Positions 43,505 through 53,700 of a stretch of DNA of 64,000 bases are shown one piece after another (the first letter of the stretch is position 1; every line of letters starts with the position of its first letter). The notes below the pieces were generated by a model. It was given only the letters and a program-made list of their open reading frames with translations. It ran no database searches and was not told the origin of the DNA. Source of the DNA: JAPUME01 sp027294185 (GTDB lineage Bacteria; Acidobacteriota; Terriglobia; UBA7540; JAPUME01); NCBI GenBank assembly GCA_963555835.3, contig CAUVWZ020000001.1, positions 248,001-312,000 on the forward strand, read 5' to 3'. The position numbers and the translations under genes are program-made.

Positions 43505-46081
43505 TTATTGGCCGATGCCTTCCCCTTCGCGGACCATCAAAATCTGATCGGCCTTTAAATTCGTGAGTATTTCCACCCTGCCGCTGGGCCATCGTAGTTC
43601 TAACCGGTCGACGTGCGACGTTTTCCCCAGGCCGAAATGCACCCGGAGATCGTTTTGGGATTGATAACTGGATCCCGCTTTCACCTCTCGAACCTGAGTA
43701 AAGCCGCCCGCCGTCAGCCGAAGCCGTGCCCCGACTCCATCTCGGTTGCTTTTCGTGCCTTGAGTCTTGATGATGAGCCAATGGTTCCCGTTTCTCTGCT
43801 CATTCCGATATAGATCGGCAGTTTGATTGGAATTGCTGATTAGAACATCCAGATCGCCATCGTTGTCGATATCACCGACCGCCAAGCCCCGGCTGACTTT
43901 TTCCCGGGCGAAATCGGAATCGGCATCCACGGGCACTTCCTTGAAGATCCCCGAATCTTCATTACGAAAAAGCAAATTTCGTTGTGCGTAGCTGATATTG
44001 TCGCGGGATTGGTTGACGTTGTCGAGAACGTGACCCTGGGCAACAATCACGTCCAGATCGCCGTCATTATCATAGTCAAGGAAGGCTGTTCCGAAGCCAA
44101 CGAAGGGGAGGGTGGGTTCACCGAGACCGGCTTGCCACGTAACATCGGTAAAGAACCAGTCCAAAGCGTTGCGGTAAAGCGTGTGGGTTTCCATGTTCAA
44201 ATTGGTGACGTAAAGGTCCAACAGCCCATCATTGTCCATGTCGCCCCAATCGATACCCATGCTGGCTTCAGGCGGCCCGTTGCCGTCCACGGCGGCACCT
44301 ACCCAGAAGCCTACTTCCGTAAACGTGCCGTCGCGTTGGTTCTGATATAGGAAATTGGCAACAGAATCATTCGCCACATAGATATCGATCCAACCATCAT
44401 CGTTGTAATCGCCGAATGCAACCCCCAGACCCTTTCCGGCCGGATTGTAAACGCCAGCCGCCTTAGTAATGTCACTGAAGGTTCCCTCCCCGTTATTGCG
44501 ATACAATAGGTCCGGCAGACCCTTATAGACGTTCGGGTGGCAGTAGGAGCGGAGTCCTTCGATGTGAGAACCACAATATTTATGGTTGTCGAGTCTAAAG
44601 TCAACGTAATTTACGACGTAAAGATCGAGGTCACCATCATTGTCGACATCCGCAAATGCGCAACTACTGCTCCATAACGGTGAGGCCACGCCCGCTTCGA
44701 TGGTAACGTCGCGGAAAGTGCCGTCGCCGTTATTGCGATAGAGAACATTCGGTCCGAACTGGGTTAAATAGAGATCTACCCACCCGTCATTGTCATAATC
44801 GGCGGCACAGGCCCCCATCCCATATCCATCCTTACCGATGTCAGCCTTTTGTGTAATGTCCCGAAAGGTGCCGTCCCCGTTGTTGCGATAGAGCGCATGG
44901 GGGGCTCGGGCGGCCAGTACCGGATCGACCAGAGAGCCTCCGTTCACCAGGAAGATGTCCAGTTGATTATCATTGTTGTAATCGAAGAATAATGCCCCCG
45001 AACCCATCGTTTCCGGCAGGTACTTTTCAGGGGTGGCCCCATTGACGTGCCGAAAAACAATTCCGGCCTCGCGGGTCACGTCGCGAAAGACTTCATTTGC
45101 TTGGGAACGCAATCTCCCTTTTTCGGTGGTGCGGGTTCCCTTCGGGGAGAGCGGAAGCGGCACCGTCACGGGGGTACCCTCATCCGGGGCTTTTCGCGCT
45201 ACTTGCAGATCTGTCCTCCCGGCCACTTCGGTTTGGAGTTCCCGATATTCCTTCTCTTCTGCATCGGCTTGCAGCGACCGGAACATCTCGAGGTTTTTCT
45301 TGGCTTCCTCCATCTGGCCTAGGTGACTCAAACTTATTCCCAGGGTGTAATAAACCATGTGGAGTTGAGGGTCGAGTTCTACCACTTTACGAAACGCCTT
45401 CACGGCCGCCTGATGATTTCCGGCTCGGGCGTGGGCCGTCCCCATCAGGCTATAGCTCTTGACTGATTTGGGTTCGAGGCGTGCCGCTGCGGAGAACTCC
45501 CGGATTGCTTTCTTCGTCAAGTTGCGAGCCAGATAAATCTCCCCCAAACCGATGCGCGCTTTGTAAAAGCTGGGATCGATTTCCAAAGTCTTTTGGTAGG
45601 CCAGGAGGGCATCGTCGTGGCGCAGCAAATCCCGATAGATTCCTGCCAGGTTGAAATAATAGTATTCCAGGTATTGTCTCGGCTGCAGCTCAATCGCTTT
45701 CAGCATGGCCGGCAAGGCCTTCCGGAATTGCTTCTGCTGCGAAAAGATCAACGCCCGCTGATTGTGATAAGGGGCCATTCCGGAATCGAACTGGAGGGCG
45801 CGGTCGATGTGATCGAGCGCTTTCGTCCACTCCTTCATTTGAGTGTACGCCTGAGACAGGTAAAAGTGTGTACCGGCAGAAAAGGGATCCTCTTCGAGTG
45901 CCCTTTCAAACTCACGGACGGCTTCCCGAGGCCTGCCCGACGAAAGGTATGCCAATCCAACTCGAAGGGGTTCCTGTGCTGCCGGGCGCAGTCCCTGCCC
46001 TTGCCCCGCCCCGAAAGCGAGCAAGCTAGCCAGGATAGGGAATATCAATAGCGCGATGTTCCGAAGGTCTCTTCGCCTCAT
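43505..46081 (-). CDS. Exported TPR - VCBS/FG-GAP - ASPIC/UnbV fusion protein
   Basis: 858 residues. Signal peptide NIALLIFPILASLLAFGAGQ. Residues 35-275 are TPR (LAYLSSGRPREAVREFERAL, THFYLSQAYTQMKEWTKALD, IGLGEIYLARNLTKKAIREF). Residues 335-740 are VCBS/FG-GAP propeller repeats with Ca-binding D-x-D/N-x-D loops: FFDYNNDNQLDIFLVNGG, CAADYDNDGWVDLYLTQFGP, FADVDNDGDLDLYVVNYVDF. The C-terminus (about 775-850) is an ASPIC/UnbV domain (GARLRLTAGGFTQVREVKAG, VHFGLGKTSHVDRLELRWPS). Such proteins are secreted or surface-bound; function unproven, often linked to adhesion or polysaccharide handling. A 32-base piece (45835-45866) recurs at 55396. Confidence 0.86.
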   Translation of the reverse strand: MRRRDLRNIALLIFPILASLLAFGAGQGQGLRPAAQEPLRVGLAYLSSGRPREAVREFERALEEDPFSAGTHFYLSQAYTQMKEWTKALDHIDRALQFDSGMAPYHNQRALIFSQQKQFRKALPAMLKAIELQPRQYLEYYYFNLAGIYRDLLRHDDALLAYQKTLEIDPSFYKARIGLGEIYLARNLTKKAIREFSAAARLEPKSVKSYSLMGTAHARAGNHQAAVKAFRKVVELDPQLHMVYYTLGISLSHLGQMEEAKKNLEMFRSLQADAEEKEYRELQTEVAGRTDLQVARKAPDEGTPVTVPLPLSPKGTRTTEKGRLRSQANEVFRDVTREAGIVFRHVNGATPEKYLPETMGSGALFFDYNNDNQLDIFLVNGGSLVDPVLAARAPHALYRNNGDGTFRDITQKADIGKDGYGMGACAADYDNDGWVDLYLTQFGPNVLYRNNGDGTFRDVTIEAGVASPLWSSSCAFADVDNDGDLDLYVVNYVDFRLDNHKYCGSHIEGLRSYCHPNVYKGLPDLLYRNNGEGTFSDITKAAGVYNPAGKGLGVAFGDYNDDGWIDIYVANDSVANFLYQNQRDGTFTEVGFWVGAAVDGNGPPEASMGIDWGDMDNDGLLDLYVTNLNMETHTLYRNALDWFFTDVTWQAGLGEPTLPFVGFGTAFLDYDNDGDLDVIVAQGHVLDNVNQSRDNISYAQRNLLFRNEDSGIFKEVPVDADSDFAREKVSRGLAVGDIDNDGDLDVLISNSNQTADLYRNEQRNGNHWLIIKTQGTKSNRDGVGARLRLTAGGFTQVREVKAGSSYQSQNDLRVHFGLGKTSHVDRLELRWPSGRVEILTNLKADQILMVREGEGIGQ

Positions 46082-46432
46082 CAGTGGAAAGAAATCAGCA
46101 AGCGCGCCCCAAAAAGGGGCGTGCCACTCGCCCCACGAACCGACGATGGCATCTCCGCGAATCCCTGTCGGCTTCCCCGCGGATGGCTCCCCGCAGCCTC
46201 ATGACCAAATAATACCATCCCTTTGACACCTTTTCTTAAAGGATTTGCGAAAATCCGTCCCGGTACAGGCTGCCCACCCAGCCATTCGCAGCCATCGATA
46301 GGGGCTGTTGTATGAATCCCAATGTTTTGTATTGCGTTTGGCGTGAATCTGCTCTTTCCGGATGGCCAGACGTGACCGGATACGAAGGAATCCGACAAGC
46401 AAGCAAGAGTAGGAGATGCGTCCAGAGCGGCA
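46082..46432. other. Intergenic stretch upstream of VCBS-ASPIC gene
   Basis: No gene recognised. The promoter of the 43505-46081 gene should lie here, but no clear consensus pair stands out. Confidence 0.35.
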
Positions 46433-46741
46433 TTGTACGGCTATTTGCCCCGAGTACTTCGGTACCCTCGACTGGATGGAAGGGAGAGGCGAGAATGGGT
46501 AGCGAAGAACGAGATTGCTTTCTGGAATTTTGTTGCCCAACAGCATCTTACTTTGGAGAAGAACGTTGGAGGCATCGTGGCAGGAGAGTTTCTAAAGGAT
46601 TTTCTGGAACACCGTAGGTTAGTCCATGGCACAGATGACCTCGATGCGGTATTCGACTGTGTAGCCTGCCAAATGCTCGAAACGCAGCTGGCTCGTGCTG
46701 AGCGCCTAGAAGGTGGAGTGGCCGAGCCTACAGTTCAATAA
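46433..46741 (+). CDS. Possible small ORF or gene fragment
   Basis: An open frame of about 102 codons starting with TTG and lacking a clear ribosome site. The reading NEIAFWNFVAQQHLTLEKNV then GGIVAGEFLKDFLEHRRLVH and VFDCVACQMLETQLARAERL is protein-like (helical, balanced), but no family is recognised. It may be the tail of a lost gene. The minus strand in the same place is less convincing. Confidence 0.3.
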   Translation: MYGYLPRVLRYPRLDGRERREWVAKNEIAFWNFVAQQHLTLEKNVGGIVAGEFLKDFLEHRRLVHGTDDLDAVFDCVACQMLETQLARAERLEGGVAEPTVQ

Positions 46742-46817
46742 GACCTTCCTTGGGTTATCCACCACTTCCTCAAACCAACCCGATCCGGATTTGCGACATT
46801 AAATCAGGATTAGACAG

Positions 46818-46869
46818 ACAAAAAGAAAGAATCCACGCCCGAATTTTGTTCCTTGCGGGCGTGGATTCT
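46818..46869 (-). terminator. Rho-independent terminator of fdhA
   Basis: A perfect 14-base inverted repeat (46828-46841 with 46856-46869, arm AGAATCCACGCCCG) with a 14-base loop, followed on the minus strand by TTTCTTTTTG. It lies six bases beyond the stop of the formaldehyde dehydrogenase gene. Confidence 0.9.
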
Positions 46870-46874
46870 CACCC

Positions 46875-48068
46875 TCAGTTCCGCGAGATGCTCCCGTGAG
46901 GATCCATCACGAATTTCTTAGCCGCTCCCTTGTCGAAGTCCTTGTACCCTTGGGGAGCCTCGTCCAGCGTAATGACCTGGACATTTACGGCCTTGGCAAT
47001 CTTGATCTTGTTGTAGAGAATCGCCTGCATCAGCTGCCGGTTGTACTTCAACACCGGACATTGTCCTGTGACGAAACAGTGGGATTTGGCCCAACCGAGG
47101 CCAATACGTATGCTGAGGTTGCCGACCTTGGCATTCTCGTCAACGCCGCCTGGATCTCCGGTCACATAGAGCCCCGGAATACCGAGGGCTCCGCCAGCCC
47201 GGGTGATTTCCATCAATGAATTCAGCACGGCGGCCGGTACTTCCCCCTTTGCTTTTTGACCGTGGCCGCGCGCTTCGAAGCCTACGCAGTCTACGGCAGA
47301 ATCCACCTCCGGAACTCCTACAATGGCTTCGATCTGTTCAGCAATCGTGGCATCTTTGGATACATCCACCGTTTCACAGCCGAAACTTCTGGCCTGGGCC
47401 AATCGCTCCAGAACCAAGTCACCGACGATAACGCAGGCCGCGCCCAGAAGGTGACAAGAGGCTGCACAGGCCAGTCCGACCGGACCCCCGCCGGCAATGT
47501 AGACAATAGACCCCGGCCCGACGCCGGCACTTACCGCGCCGTGATAGCCTGTTGGCAGAATGTCAGATAAACAGGTCAGGTCCCGAATTTTCTCCATCGC
47601 TTGCGCCTTGTCCGGGAATTTCAAGAGATTGAAGTCGGCATAGGGAATCATTGCGTAATCGGCCTGCCCTCCGACCCAGCCGCCCATATCCACATAGCCA
47701 TAAGCGGCACCGGGGCGTGCCGGGTTTACATTCAGACAGACTCCCGTGGCGCGCTCCTTGCAATTCCGGCAACGGCCGCAGGCGATGTTAAATGGAACCG
47801 AGACCAGGTCTCCCAGTTTGATGAATTCCACGTCCCGCCCCGCTTCAATCACCTCACCGGTGATTTCGTGGCCCAGGATCAGTCCTTGGGGTGCGGTCGT
47901 GCGGCCCCGGACCATGTGTTGGTCGCTCCCGCAAATGTTGGTGGATACTATCTTGAGAATCACGCCGTGTTCGCACTTTCGATCTCCCAGTGCTAGTTTG
48001 GGGTAATCAATACTTTGGATCTCGACCTTGCCGGTCCCCATGTATGCTACCCCGCGATTGCTTGCCAT
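46875..48068 (-). CDS. fdhA: Glutathione-independent formaldehyde dehydrogenase
   Basis: Zinc MDR-family enzyme oxidising formaldehyde to formate (or dismutating it) with tightly held NAD; cytoplasmic. 397 residues, the normal length. N-terminal NRGVAYMGTGKVEIQSIDYP; catalytic zinc Cys46 (NICGSDQHMVRGR) and His67 (LILGHEITGEV); structural zinc Cys97, 100, 103 and 111; Rossmann SIVYIAGGGPVGLACAASCH; DCVGFEARGHG; and C-terminal GAAKKFVMDPHG. AAGGAGG before the start. Monocistronic, with a strong terminator. Detoxification of formaldehyde from demethylation or from upstream catabolism is a plausible role. Confidence 0.92.
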   Translation of the reverse strand: MASNRGVAYMGTGKVEIQSIDYPKLALGDRKCEHGVILKIVSTNICGSDQHMVRGRTTAPQGLILGHEITGEVIEAGRDVEFIKLGDLVSVPFNIACGRCRNCKERATGVCLNVNPARPGAAYGYVDMGGWVGGQADYAMIPYADFNLLKFPDKAQAMEKIRDLTCLSDILPTGYHGAVSAGVGPGSIVYIAGGGPVGLACAASCHLLGAACVIVGDLVLERLAQARSFGCETVDVSKDATIAEQIEAIVGVPEVDSAVDCVGFEARGHGQKAKGEVPAAVLNSLMEITRAGGALGIPGLYVTGDPGGVDENAKVGNLSIRIGLGWAKSHCFVTGQCPVLKYNRQLMQAILYNKIKIAKAVNVQVITLDEAPQGYKDFDKGAAKKFVMDPHGSISRN

Positions 48069-48506
48069 AGGTTGTTCCTCCTTAATTCCTTAGGTAAATG
48101 GTTTTTTCAGTCCTCGTCAAAATCCAACTTTCCGGTTCGGCAGGGCACCCGCCAGGGAGGCGGCTCGCCCGTCCGGCGTTCATACGATTGCTTTGCTCTC
48201 TTACTGCCTTCCTGTCACCCGTCCCGGCAAGAAAGTTGTAAGTTTTTTCCGGGGCCGACCGGGTCCGGAAATCCAGAAGATCATTCCGTTCAGGCCGAAT
48301 CCTGTACCGCCGGAGGGGATTGGCTCGTACCCAACCGGATGGTCAAGGGCTGCAAAGAAACCTTCAGGTCCACCTCTTCCGCCGAAGGGATAATTGGATC
48401 CCCGGTCCCGAAATTTGACTGATTAGTTGCCGAAGTTTACCGAATCACCCGAGCCGGATCAAGAAGAATTCGGACGGGCGAGCCCACCCTACGGGGTGAG
48501 ATCAGG
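48069..48506. other. Intergenic region
   Basis: About 440 bases between fdhA and the haem-binding-type gene, both on the minus strand. No gene, hairpin or repeat of note. A -35-like TTGACG near 48115 (minus strand) lies in the right place for fdhA, but its -10 is poor. Confidence 0.35.
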
Positions 48507-49334
48507 TTATTGATCCTGTGCCGCTTTATTCACAGGATGCGTGTTGGGAAGATCATTCGCAACACTCGTGGCGGTGGCATCGCATTCGCGATGTCCCCAT
48601 CCGCCGGCACTGGTGGTGTGTCCCGTTTTCATGTCAACGGAGGTATCGAAGACGATGTTGTCATCTTTCGTCGGGCTTACACCACCAGGAAGGGTATCGA
48701 ATTTCACCGCGTCCCGAACCTTCCAGGCGATGATGTGGTCGGTGCAGGAGGTGTTGCCGCTTACCCCCAAGGCTCCCACAAGGGTTTCCCCTGAATTGTA
48801 AAGGGGCAATCCGCCGCCGAAGACATTGACCCCGCCGATCTTCTTTCCGGCCATGTGATCATTCGGTTGGCCGTTATTCGCGGAGACGCCGCCGTAAGCC
48901 ACGGTCGTGTCCACAGGATTACTATGCTGCAAGCCGTACAGGCTGTTGCCGGGTTGCACGGCGGAAAAGAGGTTGGCTGTGGAAAGCGCCAAGCCGGGGA
49001 GGCTGAACGCGTTCGCTGTGTTGGCCTTCTGCGCCGAAATCACGCGGCTGCCCGGCCACTGGTCACCGCGGTCGTTTCCTGAGAATATAACCTCGCAGAC
49101 CTCACCGTCTCGGTTGACCGTAGTCAGCCACATCTGGAAGGGGAAACCTCCATTGCCCCCCGCGTCCACGACAGCGTTGAGAGCCGTCTCGAGTGCTGAG
49201 CGAGTTGGGAGAGCGCTACAGTTGCCTCCTTGCGCGAATACGGAGCTTGCGCTCAGCACGAATGCCGCCAAAAGTCCTGCCACGAACACGATAGCGGATT
49301 TGGCGCTTCTGTCTTTTTCCAAGTGAATTTTCAT
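48507..49334 (-). CDS. Exported GlcG/HbpS-like (DUF336) haem-binding-type protein
   Basis: 275 residues from ATG 49334 with AGGAGG upstream. Signal peptide SAIVFVAGLLAAFVLSASSV ending FAQG. The mature part has the DUF336 pattern: LETALNAVVDAGGNGGFPFQ, VISAQKANTANAFSLPGLAL, KKIGGVNVFGGGLPLYNSGE, and LVGALGVSGNTSCTDHIIAW. HbpS-type members bind haem or small ligands; a secreted form such as this is common in soil bacteria. C-terminal 60 residues (DMKTGHTTSAGGWGHRECDA) have extra His/Cys not typical of GlcG. Stands alone. Confidence 0.78.
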   Translation of the reverse strand: MKIHLEKDRSAKSAIVFVAGLLAAFVLSASSVFAQGGNCSALPTRSALETALNAVVDAGGNGGFPFQMWLTTVNRDGEVCEVIFSGNDRGDQWPGSRVISAQKANTANAFSLPGLALSTANLFSAVQPGNSLYGLQHSNPVDTTVAYGGVSANNGQPNDHMAGKKIGGVNVFGGGLPLYNSGETLVGALGVSGNTSCTDHIIAWKVRDAVKFDTLPGGVSPTKDDNIVFDTSVDMKTGHTTSAGGWGHRECDATATSVANDLPNTHPVNKAAQDQ

Positions 49335-49657
49335 GAATGTGTTCCTCCTTTTGTAATCTACCACACGATGTTCTCCTTTCCCACAGCCGTCGCCTCGCCG
49401 AGGCACAAGAAGACTCACCCGAGAGGGACCATAACCGGAATTAGTTTTTTGACCCTCCGGCAGTTGCGATTATACACGCGGTTGCCTCCAGTCGAGCCCT
49501 CCGGGCATGGTTTTTCTCGCAGAGGGTCCCACCGGCTCCCAACCGCCTTCCTCGAGTCCTGAAAACCCATCGCCTTGGCTTCCAGAACCAGCTTTTTCAG
49601 ACACCTCTCCATTCCTGGGGGATATCGGAATCGTTTCCTTAGGTGTCACAGCCTGGT
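49335..49657. other. Intergenic region next to IS1380 fragment
   Basis: About 320 bases with no gene. Probably holds the lost left end of the IS1380-type element; no inverted-repeat partner could be identified, since the element's other end is missing. Confidence 0.35.
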
Positions 49658-50317
49658 CTATCCCGACGAAAGCGGCAGTCCATCTATCCGCCCCAGCATG
49701 CTGGCAAACAGCCTCCGACGCAGGTGCCCCTCAGCCAAGAGCAGCCAGTAATAGCGCACATGTTTCACCAGCCGTCCGCCGGTTTTGACCAATCGCTGCT
49801 GCAAACTTGTTAGGGACCAGTTCCCGATTCTTTGCGGCAATGCCAGCCGCCGCGAAAGGTTTCCCAGGTTATAGGCGATGATGGTGAGCCACAGCCGCAC
49901 CTCGTTCGACCGGAACCGGTGACAACTGAGCCGCGTCATCTTCACTACCTGTTTGCCCTCCTTGATCCGCTGCTCGGCAACGCCCCGCTTATTGTAAAAC
50001 CGCACCACCGCCCGACTCGGCAGGGTCCAGTTCGTAACGATAAACCCCACTCGCGGGAATAGCTCCCCCGGATGATGTTCTACCTTGGCTACCACCCGTC
50101 GTGCGGTCTTCCAACTCTCGGCTTGGTACAGAAAGCCCTTGTACTCGACCTGCGGTTTCTTGCTGGGCCTGCCCACCGGACGTTTCAGCAACTCCTCGAT
50201 GTCCCGCTGCAGGTTTTCGTTGGCCGGTATGCGGATGGCGTACTTCACGCCCCGCTCCTCCAACGCTTCGTAAATCCCCGGCTTGGCAAAGGCCGCGTCG
50301 GCCCGAAACGCGCCCGC
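49658..50317 (-). pseudogene. IS1380-family transposase, C-terminal part
   Basis: About 220 codons of the C-terminal half: FRADAAFAKPGIYEALEERG, VKYAIRIPANENLQRDIEEL, FYNKRGVAEQRIKEGKQVVK (catalytic Glu region), and LSCHRFRSNEVRLWLTIIAY. The N-terminal half with the first catalytic Asp is absent, and a TGA marks the break at 50318. Immediately beyond the break begins the tail of an unrelated gene on the other strand. Confidence 0.75.
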
Positions 50318-50320
50318 TCA

Positions 50321-50653
50321 CCCCACCTCAAAGCTCCCACCGGGGAGAACCGTCTCAAAATACCGCCTAAAAACCATCGGCCTAAAGCCCTACCCAACCT
50401 ATTGCAGGCGCGCGAAAAAGCTAAGGCCGACATCGAGGCCGCACAAGAAGTCCTTCAGAAGGCGAAGGAAGCGTATGCCCGCGCTCATGGTGATGTGCAC
50501 AATGCCAGGGTTCGGGCTGACATGAGGCGGACAGAGCAAGAAAAGATTCTACGCGACAGCTATCCGAGAGAGATCGACAAATTCAAAGATGAGATGGACG
50601 AGCTCCTCAGACTCACGCGCTCTAAGGGAAGTGAGAGTAGGGATCACGGCTGA
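50321..50653 (+). pseudogene. 3' tail of an unrecognised coiled-coil gene
   Basis: From the IS1380 junction an open plus-strand frame reads LLQAREKAKADIEAAQEVLQ, KAKEAYARAHGDVHNARVRA and ILRDSYPREIDKFKDEMDEL before stop 50653. It is helical, charged and coiled-coil-like. It has no start of its own: the frame runs back into the transposase, as expected for a gene whose 5' part was removed by the insertion. Family unknown. Confidence 0.45.
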
Positions 50654-50764
50654 CTCATTTAGACTTTTCCTAACCCCCGAAAAAACCATTATGCAGATTG
50701 ACATGGGCAAGCGTGAGGCGCATATTAAAAAAGAGTGTATAGAATACGAAGAGGGAAACTTGTG

Positions 50765-53700
50765 ATGGCACTCCAGCCGTGGTGGTTTGGTATGTCTGTC
50801 CTTTTGTCGCTGGGGTTGGTGTGTGTTTCGGATTCAACCGCACGGGAAGAAGCCAGCCAGGAAATCGCTCGTTTTGAATCCGACATTTTGCCGATCTTTG
50901 AGGCGAAGTGTCTGGCCTGTCATGGGGAGAAGTTGCAGCAGAACGGGCTGGACTTGCGGACGCGAGAGAGCGTTCTGAAAGGAGGGGAGTCTGGGCCGGC
51001 GGTGGAGCCGGGCTCGGTCGGAGAGAGTCTGCTGTACGAGAAGGTAAAGAGTGGGTCGATGCCCCTGGGGGGTGAGAAGCTGAAGGCGGAAGAAATGGAA
51101 CTCCTCCGGCGGTGGATCAACGCGGGAGCCCTGCGGGCAGATGAGGACGTCGGAGCTGCCGGCAAGTCTGCCGACGCGGTTCCCGTTAGCTACCGCGATG
51201 TGACGATGTCGATCCTGCATGTCCGCTGCGTGGTGTGTCATGGCAAGCGGAAGCAGGATGGGGCTCTGGATGTGCGGACCCGGGCCAGCCTGCTGAGAGG
51301 AGGGGAATCAGGACCGTCGATCATTCCCGGGAAACCGGACGAAAGTCTTCTGATTCAGCGGATCGATGCCGGGGAGATGCCGCCTCTTGGGTTGCAGCGG
51401 CCCTACGCGGTCCGCCCGGTGACCTCGGCTGAGCTGGAGAAGCTGCGTCAGTGGATTGCGGCGGGCGCGCCGGAAGGGCGCGAAGAGGTATTGAAGGTGG
51501 ACGGCGGTCCGGACCCACTGGTGAGCGAAGAGGATCGGAAGTTCTGGTCGTTGCAGCCGCCGAAGCGCCCGAAGGTGCCGGAGGTGAAAGGGAAAGAGTT
51601 GGTGCGCACGCCGATCGATGCCTTCCTATTGGAGAAGCTGGAGGAGAAAAGGCTGAGTTTTTCCCCGGAGGCGGATCGTTGGGTGCTGCTGAGGCGGGCG
51701 TATATGGATCTGATCGGTTTGCCGCCGGACCCGGAAGAGGTGGAAGCGTATCTGCGGGATGATAGTCCCGACGCGTATGAGCGGGTGATCGATCGCCTGC
51801 TGGCCTCACCCCACTATGGAGAGCGATGGGGCCGGTATTGGCTGGACGCTGCAGGCTATGCGGACTCCGAGGGAAACAACGAAGCCGATTACGTTCGGTC
51901 CAATGCGTACCGCTATCGGGACTACGTGATTCGGTCTTTGAATGGTGACAAACCCTACGACCGGTTTCTCATGGAGCAGATTGCAGGCGACGAGTTATTC
52001 GACTATAAGGCAGCGGGAGAGCTTACCTCGGATCAGCGAAGCAAGCTTGTGGCGACCGGCTTCCTGCGGACGGCCCCCGACGGAACCTACGACATCACGG
52101 AGAACTTTATCCCCGCCCGGCTCGACGTAATTGCAAACCAGGTCGACATTTTCAGCAGTACGGTCATGGGCCTGACGATGGCGTGTGCCCAATGCCACAG
52201 CCACAAGTACGATCCCATCCCGCAACGTGACTACTACCGGTTCAGCGCGATCTTTCAGACTGCGTACGATCCCTACGATTGGCTCCTTCCGAATCAGCAA
52301 TTAATAGATATAGATTACGGAGTAACTCTGCCGGAACGCTACCTGCCGCATGCTCCCGAGGCGGAGCGCAGGGAAGTAGAGGCTTACAACGCGCCGATTC
52401 GGAAGGAGATGGAGCGGTTGGAGCGCTCCTTGGAAGAGAAGGCACGACCGCATCGAGAAAAGCTTTTGGAAGAGAAGCTGGGCCAGCTGCCCGAAGGGAT
52501 ACGGAAGGACCTTCGGGCCGCGCTGGCGACGGCGCCCGAGCAGCTGACGGACGTCCAGAAGTACCTGACCCGGAAGTTTGAGGGATCGCTCGAGGTGAAG
52601 AAGGAGGAATTAGAGGAGAAGTTCGAGGAGTACAAAGAGGAGGCAGCAAAGATCACCCAAGCGATCAAGGCGGCGAAGAAGAAGCTGAAGCGGAAGCCGG
52701 AAATTCGGGCGCTGTTCGATTTAGGCGAAAATCCCACACCGAACTACCTGCTGCGGCGAGGGGACTATCAGAGTCCTCAAGGGAGAGTAGAGCCCGGAGT
52801 GCCATCGGTGTTCAGGGCAGGGCTGAAGCCCTACAAGGTGGTCAAGCCGACCTGGACGACGGATACGAGTGGTCGTCGTTTGGCGCTGGCGCGGTGGCTA
52901 GTGCAGCCGAACCATCCGCTGACGGCGCGGGTAATAGTGAACCGGGTGTGGCAGGACCACTTCGGAGGAGGGTTGGTGGAGACGGCGGGAAACTTTGGCC
53001 GGACGGGAGAGAAGCCGTCGCACCCGGAGTTGCTGGATTGGCTGGCGACGGAGTTCGTGCGTCAGGGATGGAGCTTTAAGGCGCTGCACAAGCTGATCAT
53101 GACCTCGACGGCGTATCGGCAGGCGTCCAGGGATGAGGCGAGCAGAGCGAGCAGAGAAGAGAAAGATCCGGGCAATCGGTTCTTATCGAGGTTCCCGCTG
53201 CGTCGGCTGGATGCGGATGCCATTCGGGACACGATTTTGAAGGTTGCGGGGCGGCTGGACAGGACTCAGTATGGGCCGGCGGTGGAACTGGAGGTGGGCG
53301 AGGACGGGGAGATCGTAGGGAAGTGCGGAAATCAGAATCAGGGATGCCGACGAAGTATTTATTTGCTGCAACGCCGCTCAAGACCGGTAACAATGTTGCA
53401 AGCTTTTGATGCGCCTCAATTGAATCCCAACTGCCTCAAGCGCCCCGAGTCCACTGTATCGACGCAAGCACTGCAATTGTGGAACAGCGAGATGACCCGG
53501 CAGAATTCACGATATTTTGCGGGTCGAGTGATGGATGCCGTCGGAGAGGAAGATGTAGGGAAGCAGGTAGAACGAGTTTATTTGGCGGCGCTTTCGAGGT
53601 GGCCGACCGACGAGGAGCGGGCGGCGGCTGAGGAGATTGTGGGGTTGAAGCGCAAGTGGACGGAGCATTTCGAAACGAAGGTGCCGCAGGGGCCGAAGGC

